Positions 37,421 through 47,500 of a stretch of DNA of 64,000 nt are shown piece by piece. The stretch is from Paraburkholderia ultramafica (GTDB lineage Bacteria > Pseudomonadota > Gammaproteobacteria > Burkholderiales > Burkholderiaceae). The notes under the pieces are model-generated. The model was not told the DNA's origin. It was given only the letters and a program-made list of their open reading frames with translations, and did not search any database. Each line of letters opens with the position of its first letter. Position 1 is the stretch's first letter. The stretch lies in NCBI RefSeq assembly GCF_902859915.1, contig NZ_CADIKK010000001.1, positions 186,001-250,000 of the forward strand, written 5' to 3'. Made by a program: the position numbers and the translations under genes.

Positions 37421-38581
37421 GTGAGCAATCAGCCTTTACGTCGCATCGCGCATGTCGACATGGATGCTTTCTATGCTTCAGTGGAATTGCTTCGCTATCC
37501 TGAATTAATAGGCAAGCCTGTCGTAATTGGAGGTGGCCGCAATGCGACACCGGAACTTCAGTCCGACGGAACGCGACGTTTCGCCAAACTCCGCGATTAC
37601 GCCGGACGTGGTGTCGTCACGACATCGACGTACGAGGCGCGAGCGTTGGGCGTGTTTTCCGCGATGGGCATGATGAGGGCTGCGCAACTCGCGCCGGATG
37701 CAGTTCTCTTACCAACCGATTTTGACTCGTATCGACGCTACTCGCGCCTATTCAAGGACGCAGTCCGAACATTCACAGACCAAATTGAGGACAGAGGGAT
37801 TGACGAGATTTTCGTTGATCTCACGCGGGTGGACGGTGAATCGCGTGTGCTCGGCGCTCGCATTAAAAATGCAGTTAGAGATGCAACTGGCCTGACCTGC
37901 TCCATTGCTATTGCACCGAACAAATTGCTCGCAAAGATTGGCTCGGAATTGGACAAACCCGACGGACTGACGATTCTGTCGATGTCGGACATTGAGTCAC
38001 GCATCTGGCCGTTAGCTGCAAAAAAAGTCAATGGCATTGGGCCTCGCGCGAGCGAGCGGCTAGCCGGTCTCGGCATCGTGACGGTAGGTGACTTGGCGTC
38101 CGCTGACCTTGGACTTTTACAGGAAAGCTTCGGACGTACCTACGCCGCATGGCTGGCGCGAATAGCGCACGGAGTGGACGACCGTGAGGTCGTCGTGTCC
38201 TCTGAGCCGAAGTCAATGAGTCGCGAAACGACCTTTGAACGGGATATGCATGTCGTGCGAGACCGCGCAGTCCTGACCCCCGCGCTGACTCAGCTTTGCG
38301 AAAGGGTCGCACAGGACTTGAATCGCAAGGGTTACTGCGGCCGGACGGTCGGAGTAAAAATCAAATTCTCGGACTTTAAAATCGTTACTAGGGATATATC
38401 GCTGCCAGCGGGAGTTCGCGAATCCGCCGCCATCCGGCGCGCCGTTAACCTATGTTTGAAACGAATCGAGTTGGACCGGCGCATAAGGCTGATCGGGGTG
38501 CGCGTCAGCGCGCTCGAACGTTCCTCGGTTGACAGCCCAGTTATGGGTCCAGTCCAAGGCGAACTCCCGCTCACTCCTTAA
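37421..38581 (+). CDS. dinB: DNA polymerase IV (Y family), intact copy
   Basis: A 386-residue translesion polymerase. It starts with GTG at 37421 (VSNQPLRRIAHVDMDAFYAS); another GTG lies eight codons upstream, but the homologues begin close to PLRRIAHVDM. The catalytic carboxylates are present (DMDAFYASVE and RGIDEIFVDL), followed by NKLLAKIGSELDKPDG, the thumb helix-hairpin-helix KVNGIGPRASERLAGLG and the little-finger domain. The C-terminal QGELPLTP is like a beta-clamp-binding motif. It is less G/C-rich than the truncated dinB downstream and probably came with the island. The LexA box upstream suggests SOS control. Confidence 0.92.
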   Translation: MSNQPLRRIAHVDMDAFYASVELLRYPELIGKPVVIGGGRNATPELQSDGTRRFAKLRDYAGRGVVTTSTYEARALGVFSAMGMMRAAQLAPDAVLLPTDFDSYRRYSRLFKDAVRTFTDQIEDRGIDEIFVDLTRVDGESRVLGARIKNAVRDATGLTCSIAIAPNKLLAKIGSELDKPDGLTILSMSDIESRIWPLAAKKVNGIGPRASERLAGLGIVTVGDLASADLGLLQESFGRTYAAWLARIAHGVDDREVVVSSEPKSMSRETTFERDMHVVRDRAVLTPALTQLCERVAQDLNRKGYCGRTVGVKIKFSDFKIVTRDISLPAGVRESAAIRRAVNLCLKRIELDRRIRLIGVRVSALERSSVDSPVMGPVQGELPLTP

Positions 38582-38831
38582 GACGCATCTTTTTCTCTGG
38601 CAGGTCGCGACGGCATAAAAGGCGCTGCTAGCGGCATAGGACCGGTTACGGGCCGGTGACGTTTGGATGAAGATCTCAGTTGTCGCCATCCGGGACAAAT
38701 GTATCCCAACCCCGGAAAACCTCGAAAATAGGCTGGTCAGGATACAGTCTTGGTGAGATTTGTCTTTTCTCGGAATTTTTACTCAAGTTTTCCTCTTTTA
38801 GAACAAATGGTTATACTTCGAGGCGAAGGAA

Positions 38832-39641
38832 TTGGATCTCCCGCATTCGCCATACCAGATCTATATCGATCTGACCGAGTTGCCGGGCGAGCCGCGCGAG
38901 ATCGCCGCGCGCATCAAGGAGGCGGTCAATCAGGCAACCGGCCTCACCTGCTCGATTTGCGTCGCGCCGAACAAGCTGCTCGCGAAGATCGGCTCCGAAC
39001 TCGACAAACCCGACGGCCTCACGATCCTCACGCCGGCCGATGTGCCGTTGCGCGTCTGGCCGCTGCCGGTGCGCAAGGTCAACGGCATCGGCCCGAAGGC
39101 CGCGGAAAAACTGACGGCGCTCGGGCTCGCCACCGTCGGCGATCTGGCGGCGGCGGACGCGGGGCTGTTGCAGGACCACTTCGGGCGCAGCTACTCGGCG
39201 TGGCTGATGCAGGTCGCCCAGGGCCACGACGAGCGGCCGGTGGTGGTCGAATCAGAGCCCAAGTCGATGAGCCGCGAGACCACGTTCGAGCGCGATCTGC
39301 ATCCACGTCACGACCGCCCTGCGCTGTCCAGTTCGTTTACCGGCTTGTGCGTGCGGGTCGCGGAAGATCTCGTGCGCAAGGGCTATGTGGGCCGGACGGT
39401 CGGCATCAAATTGCGCTACGACGATTTCCGCACGGTCACGCGCGATCTGACGCTGGACGAGCCGACCGCCGACGCCACCGAAATCCGGCGCGCGGCGACC
39501 GAATGTCTGCGGCGGGTGGAATTGAACCGCAAGCTGCGGCTTCTCGGCGTGCGCGTGAGCGCATTGACGCCGGCCCACGAGCACGCGCTCAAGCCGCGCC
39601 TGCCGGTTCAGGCGGACTTGCCCTTTGCCAGCGACGAGTAA
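38832..39641 (+). pseudogene. dinB: DNA polymerase IV, 5'-truncated native copy
   Basis: Similarity to DinB starts at IYIDLTELPGEPREIAARIK (38859) and continues to the natural C-terminus with QADLPFASDE. The first about 115 residues, including the catalytic DMDAFYASVE and the SOS promoter, are missing. The G/C-rich codon use equals that of the chromosomal genes to the right, so this is probably the resident gene, cut when the foreign DNA with its own dinB arrived. It overlaps the 3' end of the convergent sensor kinase gene by 34 bp, as expected for the original locus. Confidence 0.85.
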
Positions 39642-41062
39642 GCGCCAGCTTCAACCGTCACGCCCGCATTCGGGTGCGCTGTTTGCGCGTCACTCTCGAT
39701 CTGCGAGACCGCGACCGAAAATGCAAACGTGTTGATCCCGTGCGCGCTGCGCGCCGACACGGTGCCGCGGTGCATCTCCGCAATCGCCTTCACGATCGCC
39801 AGACCCAGCCCGTGGTTTTCGCGGCTATTCGTGCGCGAGACTTCCGCGCGATAAAAGCGGTCGAACAGATGTTCGAGGATGTCCGGCGCGATCGGCTCGC
39901 CGGGGTTGGCCACCACGACGCGCACCTGATCGTCGTCGCGCACGATCGTCACGCTGATCGCCGCGCCCGGCTCGCAATGCTGGATCGCGTTCATCAACAG
40001 GTTCGTGCACGCGCGGCCGAACAGCGAGCGGTTCACGCGCGCCAGCGCGTCGCCGTGCAGTCGTGCATGCACGCGCGCTTCTTCGAGCGGAATCTCGAGA
40101 AACTCCAGCGTATGCGCGACTTCCGCGGCCAGCGACACCTCGATCAGGCCCGTCGCGCGCTCGCCCTGATCGGCGCGGGCGAGGAACAGCATGTCATTGA
40201 TGATCGCGCGCAGGCGCTCGAACTCTTCGAGATTCGATTGCAGCGTATGGCGCAGATCGTCGACCGAGCGGTTGCGCGTCAACGCCACTTCGGTCTGGCC
40301 GATCAGAATCGTCACCGGCGTGCGCAGTTCATGCGCGACGTCCGCATTGAACGATTCGAGGCGGCCATACGCGCCATCCAGACGTTCGAGCGCACCGTTG
40401 AAGGAGTTCGCCAGATCGTTCAGTTCGAGCGGCAGCGACGCGGTGTTCAGACGTTGCGACCGGTTGTTCGGGCTCACCGCGGACGCGTCGCGCGTGAGGC
40501 GCGTGAGCGGTGCGAGGCCGAGGCGCGTCACCGAATAGCTGAGCAGCAGCACGGCGAGACTGCCCAACGCGGACAGCGCGGCGAGCGCCGAGCCGAACAC
40601 GCGCATCGTGCGTGCGTTGGGGGAATAGCTCGACGCCACCTGCAATTGCACCGGCGGACGCGTGCCGTAAGCGGGTATCGTCTGCGTCGAAGTGAGCATG
40701 TCCGGGCCGCCGCCGGCCGGCGTCACGCGCGCGTAGCCCCCGGGCCAGTTCGACACGACCGAGCCATCGACCAGCTTGCCGTAATGGAAATACGGGTCCG
40801 TGCTCGACACCGAATACACGGTGCTGCCGTCGTGCGGCGTCATGTCGGTGAGTTTTTCGCGGGCCATGCGCCACTTCTCCGGCGTCACCGCGTGATAGAC
40901 GATGATGCGCGCGATCTGCGCGCGATCGTCGAGCGACTCGCGCAAGTGATGTTCGAGCTGCGTGCGCAGCACCAGAAAGAGCCCGGTGCCGACCAGCGTG
41001 AACACGAACAGCGCGACGAGCGCGAACATCAGCGCAAGGCGGCGGGCAATCGAACGGTTCAT
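39608..41062 (-). CDS. Heavy-metal-type sensor histidine kinase (CusS/IrlS-like)
   Basis: A 484-residue inner-membrane kinase: N-terminal helix (LALMFALVALFVFTLVGTGL), a periplasmic domain of about 130 residues, a second helix, a HAMP domain, the H-box FNADVAHELRTPVTILIGQT, the N-box NLLMNAIQH and the G-box HGLGLAIVKAIAEM. The start ATG overlaps the regulator stop by four bases (ATGA). It is the last gene of the five-gene efflux operon, so it probably senses a substrate of the pump. CusS/CopS/IrlS relatives sense copper, silver, cadmium or zinc; the ligand here is not known. Confidence 0.9.
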   Translation of the reverse strand: MNRSIARRLALMFALVALFVFTLVGTGLFLVLRTQLEHHLRESLDDRAQIARIIVYHAVTPEKWRMAREKLTDMTPHDGSTVYSVSSTDPYFHYGKLVDGSVVSNWPGGYARVTPAGGGPDMLTSTQTIPAYGTRPPVQLQVASSYSPNARTMRVFGSALAALSALGSLAVLLLSYSVTRLGLAPLTRLTRDASAVSPNNRSQRLNTASLPLELNDLANSFNGALERLDGAYGRLESFNADVAHELRTPVTILIGQTEVALTRNRSVDDLRHTLQSNLEEFERLRAIINDMLFLARADQGERATGLIEVSLAAEVAHTLEFLEIPLEEARVHARLHGDALARVNRSLFGRACTNLLMNAIQHCEPGAAISVTIVRDDDQVRVVVANPGEPIAPDILEHLFDRFYRAEVSRTNSRENHGLGLAIVKAIAEMHRGTVSARSAHGINTFAFSVAVSQIESDAQTAHPNAGVTVEAGAYSSLAKGKSA

Positions 41063-41745
41063 GATGACTCCGCCTCCTCGCGCACTTCGAGCACATAACC
41101 CATGCCGCGCACGGTGTGCAGCAGCTTCGACGGGAACGGCCCGTCGAGCTTCGCGCGCAATCGTTTGATCGCGGTCTCGACCACGTTGGTGTGGCTGTCG
41201 AAGTTGACGTCCCAGACCAGTTCGGTGATCGCGGTCTTCGACAGGATGTCGCCTTGGCGCCGCGCGAGCACGCTGAGCAGCTGGAATTCCTTCGCGGTCA
41301 GATCGAGGCGCACGCCGTCGCGGGTCGCGCGCCGGCCGATCAGATCGACGAACAGATCGCCGACCGAAATCAGCGTCGACTCCTGTGAACGGGTACGCCG
41401 CGCCAGCGCATGCAGCCGCTCCACCAGTTCGAGGAACGAAAACGGTTTGGTCAGATAGTCGTCGGCGCCTTCGCGCAGGCCGCGCACGCGGTCGTTCACG
41501 TGATCGCGGGCGGTCAGCATGATGACCGGCGTCGACTTGCGCATGCGCAGCGCTTTCAGCACGCTGAAGCCGTCGCGTTTGGGCAGCATCACATCGAGGA
41601 CGATCACGTCGTAATCGAATTCGGTCGCCAGATGCATGCCTTCCTCGCCGTCGAGCGCGACGTCGACGACCCAGCCCTGCTCTGTCAAACCGGAGCGCAG
41701 GTAGTCCACCACCTTGTGCTCGTCTTCAACAATCAGCAATTTCAT
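41059..41745 (-). CDS. OmpR-family response regulator (CusR/IrlR-like)
   Basis: A 228-residue regulator. The receiver domain shows MKLLIVEDEHKVVDYL, the phosphorylated Asp in VIVLDVMLPKRDG, the Thr in MLTARDHV and Lys in YLTKPFSF. The C-terminal winged helix ends in HTNVVETAIKRLRAKLDGPF and LHTVRGMGYVLE. It lies 67 bp after the outer-membrane-factor gene and overlaps the kinase gene by 4 bp. It likely activates the efflux operon in which it is encoded. Confidence 0.92.
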   Translation of the reverse strand: MKLLIVEDEHKVVDYLRSGLTEQGWVVDVALDGEEGMHLATEFDYDVIVLDVMLPKRDGFSVLKALRMRKSTPVIMLTARDHVNDRVRGLREGADDYLTKPFSFLELVERLHALARRTRSQESTLISVGDLFVDLIGRRATRDGVRLDLTAKEFQLLSVLARRQGDILSKTAITELVWDVNFDSHTNVVETAIKRLRAKLDGPFPSKLLHTVRGMGYVLEVREEAESS

Positions 41746-41812
41746 GCGCGTCCCCTTGGCTCCGTATTATACGAAACGCCTTCCAATCCCTCCTGCGGGT
41801 ACGGCGTCATCA

Positions 41813-43342
41813 TCAGCGGGCGGCTGAGCGTGCGGGAGCCATCGCCTCCTTCGTGTCGCCGGGCCGCGCGTCCTTCGGCGTGTTCGCGAGGTCCGCACCG
41901 GCATCCCAGCCGCCGCCGAGCGCCTTCACCAGCGCAACCGACAAGGTCATCTGCTGGCCGTGAATCTGCACATCCTGACGCTCGCTGTTGAGCAGCGACT
42001 GCTGCGCGGTGATCACGTCGAGATACGCGACGAGGCCGCCCGAATAGCGGTCGCTGGCGAGCGACAGCAGACGCTGCGCATCCATCACCGCCTCGTGCGA
42101 CTGCTTCGCCGCGCCGTCCAGCACCGACAGGCCGCTGATGCCGTCCTGCACCTGCTGGAATGCTGTAAGCACGGTCTGCCGATAGGTCGCCTCGGTGGCC
42201 TTGTAGCCTTCGCTCGCGAATTTGACGTTGGCCGCGCGGCGGCCGCCGTCGAACAGCACCTGGCCGACCGCCGCGCCGAGCGTCCACATCAGCGTGGGCG
42301 CGCTCAGCAGACTGGCGAACTGCGTGCTCTCCCAGCCGATGCCCGGCGTCAGCGTCAGGCTCGGAAAGAACGCCGCCTTGGCGACGCCGATCTGCGCGTT
42401 GGCCGCCGCCATCGCGCGCTCCGCCGACGCGATGTCGGGCCGCCGTTGCAGCACGTCGCTGGGCACGCCGAGCGGGATCGCCGGCGCCTTTGCATCGAGC
42501 ACCTTCGGCTCGATCGCGAACTGCGGGGCCGGCACGCCGACCAGCGCGGCGATCGCATGTTCGAACTGCGCGCGCTGATTCAGCAGCAGTTGCGCCTGCA
42601 CGCGCGTCGAGTCGAGCAGCGACTTCTGCTGCAACACTTCGAGCCCCGACACCGAGCCGAGATCGTGCTCGGAGGTGACGTAGTCGAGCGCCTTCTGCTG
42701 CAGTTTCACCGACTGATTCAGCACGTCGATCTCGGCGTCGAATTCACGCAGCGAGAAATAGTCGGTGGCGAGGTCGGTGGTGAGAACGAGCCGCGCGTTC
42801 GCGAGATCGTCCGCCGATTGCTGCGCGGAGGCCGCCGCGCCTTCCACCTCTCGACGTATCCGGCCGAATAGATCGGTGTCGTAGTTGATCGTCGCACCGA
42901 CTTGCAGACTGTTCTGCACCGTCGACTCGGTCGGCGTCCCGTAGTTGGTCAACGGCCGGTTCTGCGAAATCCTGAAGCGCGAACCCGTCGCGCCCACATC
43001 GACTTCCGGCACGCGTTGCGCGCTGGTGTTCGCGAGCGTCGCCCTGGCCTGCTCGTAGTGCGCGCTTGCCGCGACCAGCGTCTGATTCTGCGCGAGCGCC
43101 TGGGTCTCCAGCGTGGCGAGCGTCGGATCGCCGAAGCCGCTCCACCAGTCCGGCGAGATCGGCGCATGCGACGGCGCGGCGACGCGCCAGTACGAATCGG
43201 TCTGCCAGCTGGGCGGCACCTCGGCCTGCGGCCGCTGATAGTCCGGGCCGACCGTGCACGCGGCCAATAAGGCCACGCTCGAAGCCACACTCGCCGCGCC
43301 CGCCAGCGTCGTCATCGCCCGGCATGGACCCGCGAGCTTCAC
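41813..43342 (-). CDS. RND efflux outer-membrane lipoprotein (NodT family)
   Basis: A 509-residue TolC-like channel protein. The signal ends in the lipobox LLAAC, followed by TVGPDYQRPQAEVPPSW, the standard NodT-family start. Two long repeats of coiled-coil helices follow (RQTVLTAFQQVQDGISGLSV). The GTG at 43342 overlaps the adaptor's TGA (GTGA), which indicates translational coupling and gives a basic N-terminus; an ATG nine codons later is the alternative. It forms the outer-membrane exit of the tripartite pump encoded just upstream. Confidence 0.88.
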   Translation of the reverse strand: MKLAGPCRAMTTLAGAASVASSVALLAACTVGPDYQRPQAEVPPSWQTDSYWRVAAPSHAPISPDWWSGFGDPTLATLETQALAQNQTLVAASAHYEQARATLANTSAQRVPEVDVGATGSRFRISQNRPLTNYGTPTESTVQNSLQVGATINYDTDLFGRIRREVEGAAASAQQSADDLANARLVLTTDLATDYFSLREFDAEIDVLNQSVKLQQKALDYVTSEHDLGSVSGLEVLQQKSLLDSTRVQAQLLLNQRAQFEHAIAALVGVPAPQFAIEPKVLDAKAPAIPLGVPSDVLQRRPDIASAERAMAAANAQIGVAKAAFFPSLTLTPGIGWESTQFASLLSAPTLMWTLGAAVGQVLFDGGRRAANVKFASEGYKATEATYRQTVLTAFQQVQDGISGLSVLDGAAKQSHEAVMDAQRLLSLASDRYSGGLVAYLDVITAQQSLLNSERQDVQIHGQQMTLSVALVKALGGGWDAGADLANTPKDARPGDTKEAMAPARSAAR

Positions 43343-44562
43343 GACGCCCCCTTGCCGTTCTTCTGCGGCTGCGTGACCTGCACATGATCGCCGTCCGCGA
43401 TCGAATCGCTCGGGTTGATGATGATCCTGTCGTTTGCTTCGATCCCGCTTTCGATTTCGAGCGACTGCCCGAGATCCTGCGCGATCACGATCTTGCGCAA
43501 CTGCACGTTGCCCTTCGCATCGACCACCGCAAGGCGCGGACCTTCGGCGCGAAACAGCAGCGCATTGCCCGGCACCATCAGTTGCGCATGAGCCGCCGCA
43601 GGCACGGCGACCTGAACATAAGCGCCGGGCCGCAGCTTGCCGTCGGGATTCGGCAGCGTCACTTCGATCTGCAGCGAACGGGTGGGCACGTCGATCGCGC
43701 CGGAAATGTGCGTGACCGTGCCGTGGAATTGCTGGCCCGGCAATTCTGCCTGCGTGACCACCACCTTCTGTCCGACCGACACGTTTTGCGCATACGCCTG
43801 CGGCAATTGCACATAGACGCGCAGCGGGTCCGACTGCGCGAGTGCGAACAGCGCGCGGCTCGTGCCGCTGCCCGCGTCGATCAGATCGCCGACGTCGACG
43901 TTGCGCTGCGTGACCACGCCCGCGAACGGCGCGACGATCCGCTTGAACGATTCGAGTTGCTGCAGGCGCTTGACGTTTGCATCGGCGGCGGCGAGGTTGG
44001 CGACGTCCTGCGTGTAGGTGCTTTGCCGTTCGTCGAGTTCCTGCTGCGAGACCGCATCGCGTTGACGCAATTGCTGCCAGCGCTCCAGCGAGCTTTTCGC
44101 CAGACCGAGGCTCGAACTGGTTTGCTGACGCTGCGCCAATGCCTGCGCGAGTTCCTGATCGATTTCGGGCGTGTCGAGTTCGGCGAGCAGTTGGCCCTGC
44201 TTCACGCGCGCGCCGATATCGGCGTACCAGTGCAGCAGATAGCCGGTCGAGCGCGCGTAGATCGGCGATTCGACGTAGCCGCGCAAGGTGCCCGGCAACA
44301 GCGTGTTGCCGCCGCCTTCGGTTTGCGTCGGGCTCACCACGTTCACGTATTGGGTGGCGTTCTGCTCGGTGGTCGCCTCGACCGAACGGTTTTGCAGCAC
44401 GTTCGCGATCACGGTGCGCAACGCGCCCAGCGCGAGCAGCGCGAGCACGATCCAGACCGCGATCTTCGCGCGCTTCCATTCGCGGTGGCGCGGCGGCAAT
44501 GCGTGCCCCTCTTCAGTTTCTCGCGAGGGGATCGCTAGCGATGCGTGAGTTTTTTCGGTCAT
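43339..44562 (-). CDS. RND efflux periplasmic adaptor subunit
   Basis: A 407-residue membrane-fusion protein. One N-terminal membrane helix (IAVWIVLALLALGALRTVIA), lipoyl halves around a coiled-coil hairpin (LAKSSLERWQQLRQRDAVSQ), then beta-barrel and membrane-proximal domains (PFAGVVTQRNVDVGDLIDAG). It links the inner-membrane pump to the outer-membrane channel. It starts 35 bp after the pump gene. The start codon lies in a perfect 13-bp tandem repeat, which leaves a decoy ATG with an immediate stop just upstream. Confidence 0.9.
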   Translation of the reverse strand: MTEKTHASLAIPSRETEEGHALPPRHREWKRAKIAVWIVLALLALGALRTVIANVLQNRSVEATTEQNATQYVNVVSPTQTEGGGNTLLPGTLRGYVESPIYARSTGYLLHWYADIGARVKQGQLLAELDTPEIDQELAQALAQRQQTSSSLGLAKSSLERWQQLRQRDAVSQQELDERQSTYTQDVANLAAADANVKRLQQLESFKRIVAPFAGVVTQRNVDVGDLIDAGSGTSRALFALAQSDPLRVYVQLPQAYAQNVSVGQKVVVTQAELPGQQFHGTVTHISGAIDVPTRSLQIEVTLPNPDGKLRPGAYVQVAVPAAAHAQLMVPGNALLFRAEGPRLAVVDAKGNVQLRKIVIAQDLGQSLEIESGIEANDRIIINPSDSIADGDHVQVTQPQKNGKGAS

Positions 44563-44586
44563 CTCAGTCAGCCATCTCAGTCAGCC
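44561..44586. repeat. Perfect 13-bp tandem repeat at the adaptor start
   Basis: ATCTCAGTCAGCC occurs twice in a row (44561-44573 and 44574-44586). Read on the minus strand it makes two ATG codons, one followed at once by a stop and one that starts the adaptor gene. Slippage here could alter the spacing to the ribosome site. Confidence 0.8.
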
Positions 44587-44597
44587 GTCATTTATCT

Positions 44598-47500
44598 TTA
44601 CGCGGGCCGGGCAGCGCCGCCGTGGTCCGGCGCGGGGCCGTCGTTGCCGCTATTGCCGCCATCGCCGCCGTTGCCATTGCCGCCTTTGTCGTCGTCGCTG
44701 CGGTGGCGACGCGCGAGGCGGCTATGAATGCCTGCGAACACGATCGGCACGAAGAACAGCGTGGACACCGTGGCGAACAGCAAGCCGCCGATCACCGCGC
44801 GGCCGAGCGGCGCATTCTGCTCGGCGCCTTCGCCGAGCCCGAGCGCCATCGGAATCATGCCGATGATCATCGCGAACGCGGTCATCAGCACCGGCCTGAT
44901 CCGGCTCGCGCCGGCTTCGAGCGCGGCGGTGAGCGGCGGCACGCCGGTGGCGAGCCGCTGGCGCGCGAACGCCACCATCAGAATGCTGTTGGCCGTCGCG
45001 ACGCCCATCGTCATGATTGCGCCGGTCAGGGCCGGCACGCTCAGATGCGTGCCGGTCAGAAACAGCATCCACACGATGCCCGCGAGCGCCGCCGGCAATG
45101 CGCTGACGATGATCAGCGGATCGACCCACGACTGGAAATTCACCACGATCAACAGATAGACCAGCACGATCGCCATCGCCACGCCGAGGCCAAGGCCGAA
45201 GAACGAACTGCGCATGGTCTGCACCTGGCCGCGCACGGTGATCTGACTGCCGCGCGGCAGCGACGCCCGCACGTTGTTCGCGAGCTTGTCGACCTGATTC
45301 GCCACGCTGCCAAGATCGCGCTTCTCGACGCTCACATACAGATCGATCACCGGCCTGATGTTGTAGTGCGTGACTTCCGCGAACTGCGTCTGCGGCGAGA
45401 CCCGCACCAGGTTGCCGAGCAGTTGCGTGGGCCCGGTGGCCGAACCCGATACCGGCGTGCGCAACAATTCATCGATCGACGAGACCTGATACTGCGGCGT
45501 CTGCACCGCGACGTTGTATTCGACGCCGTTCCTGTTGTTGAACCAGAATCCCGGCGACGTTTGCGAGCCGCCCGACAGCGAAATCAGCACGTTCTGCGCG
45601 ACGTTGCTCGCGCTCAGATTGAGTTGCTGCAAGCGGGTGCGGTCCATCTGAAGGTTGATCGCGGGCTCGTCGAGCTTCTGCTGGATGTGCGTGTCGACGG
45701 TGCCGGGAATCAGCCGCACCTGCTTGAGCAGCTTGCGCGCGACGTCGAAGTTGCCCTGCTGATTCGCGCCGGAAATCTGCACGTCCACCGCGGCCGGCAA
45801 ACCGAAGTTGAGAATCTGCGTGACGATGTCGGCCGGCTGAAAGAAGAACTCGACGCCCGGAAAACGTTGCGGCAGGATCGCGCGCAACTTGTCCATATAC
45901 ATCTGCGTCGGCTTGTGGTCTTCATTGAGCGCCACCTGAATCTCGCCGTCGAGCGTGCCGATCGTGCCGGAATTGCTGTACGAGAGGTTGATGCCGCTAT
46001 ACGGCAAGCCGAGGTTGTCGAGGATCGTGCCCAGTTCCTTCGCCGGCACGACCTCGCGGATCACCTTCTCGACTTCGTCGGCGAGACGCGCCGTTTCCTC
46101 AATGCGCGTGCCGGTCGGCGCACGCATGTGCAGGCGGATGTCGCCCGCGTCGACGCTTGGGAAGAAGTCTTCGCCGAGCACGAAGACCAGCCCCATCGAC
46201 ACGATGCAGAAGCCGAGAAACAGGCTGCCGAACAGGCGCCGGCGCACCAGCAGGCTGCTCAGAATGATGATGTACGCGGCCCGCATGCGCTCGAAGCCGC
46301 TATCGAAGCGCCGGTAGACGCGCATGAACAGATTCGGCTGTGCGCCCTCCTTCGGCTTGTGCGCGTGGCCCATCAGCAGCATCGCCAGAGTCGGCACCAG
46401 CGTGCGCGACAGGATGTACGACGCGAGCATCGCGAACACCACCGCTTCGGCGAGCGGCACGAACAGATAGCGCGCGACGCCGGTCAGGAAGAACATCGGC
46501 ACGAACACGATACAGATGCACAGCGTCGACACGAGCGCCGGAATCGCGATCTCGCCCGCGCCGTCGAGAATCGCATCGTGCAGATTCGTGCCCATATGCA
46601 GATGCCGTTCGATGTTCTCGATCGTCACCGTCGCGTCGTCGACCAGAATCCCGACCGCCAGCGCGAGCCCGCCGAGCGTCATGATGTTGATGGTCTGCCC
46701 GAGCGCGTGCAGCACGATCAGCGAAGACAGGATCGATAGCGGAATCGAAATCGCGATGATGCAGGTGCTGCGCCAGTTGCCGAGAAACAGCAGGATCATC
46801 GCGGCGGTCAGCGCGGCGGCGATCAGCGCCTCGCGCACCACGCCCTGCACGGCCGCTTTCACGAACACCGACTGATCGAACAGCGCCGTGATTTTCAGGT
46901 CCGGCGGCAACGCGGCGCGCGCGCCCGGCAACAGCCCTTTCAAGGTATCGACGATCGACAGCGTCGACGCGCTGCCGTTCTTCAGCACCGACATCAGCAC
47001 GCCGCGGTGGCCGTTCTGCCGCACGATGTTGGTCTGCGGCGAGAAGCCGTCGCGCACGTGCGCGACTTCGCGCAGATAGGTCGTCGCGCCGTTGAGCGTG
47101 CGCACCGGAATATCGTTGAGCCCTTCCACCGTGGCAGGCGAGCCGTTCATGTTGATCGTGTATTCCTTCGGCCCGATCTTCGCCGTGCCCGTCGGCAAAA
47201 TCAGGTTTTGCGCGTTGAACGCGCTGACCACGTCGGACGGCGTCAAGCCTTTTGCGAGCAATGCGCGCGTGTCGAGGTCGACCGAGATCAGACGTGATTT
47301 GCCGCCATACGGATATGGCACGGCCGCGCCCGGAATCGTCACGAGCTGCGGACGCAGGAAATTCAGCGCGGTGTCGTTGAGCGCTTGCTCGGAAAGCGTC
47401 GGGCTCGACAGGCCGAGCTGGATCACCGGAATGCTGGACGCCGAGTAGCTGATCACCAGCGGCGGCGTGGCGCCCGGCGGCATCTGCTTGAGCTGCGCCT

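Noticed and set aside
38700..41096. A long open frame of about 780 codons on the plus strand across the dinB/kinase region
   Set aside because: It is an antisense, Arg-rich shadow of the high-G/C dinB, kinase and regulator genes and has no domain.
43977..46739. A 920-codon plus-strand frame opposite the RND pump
   Set aside because: It is the antisense of the adaptor and pump genes, with the Arg/His-rich composition typical of such shadows.
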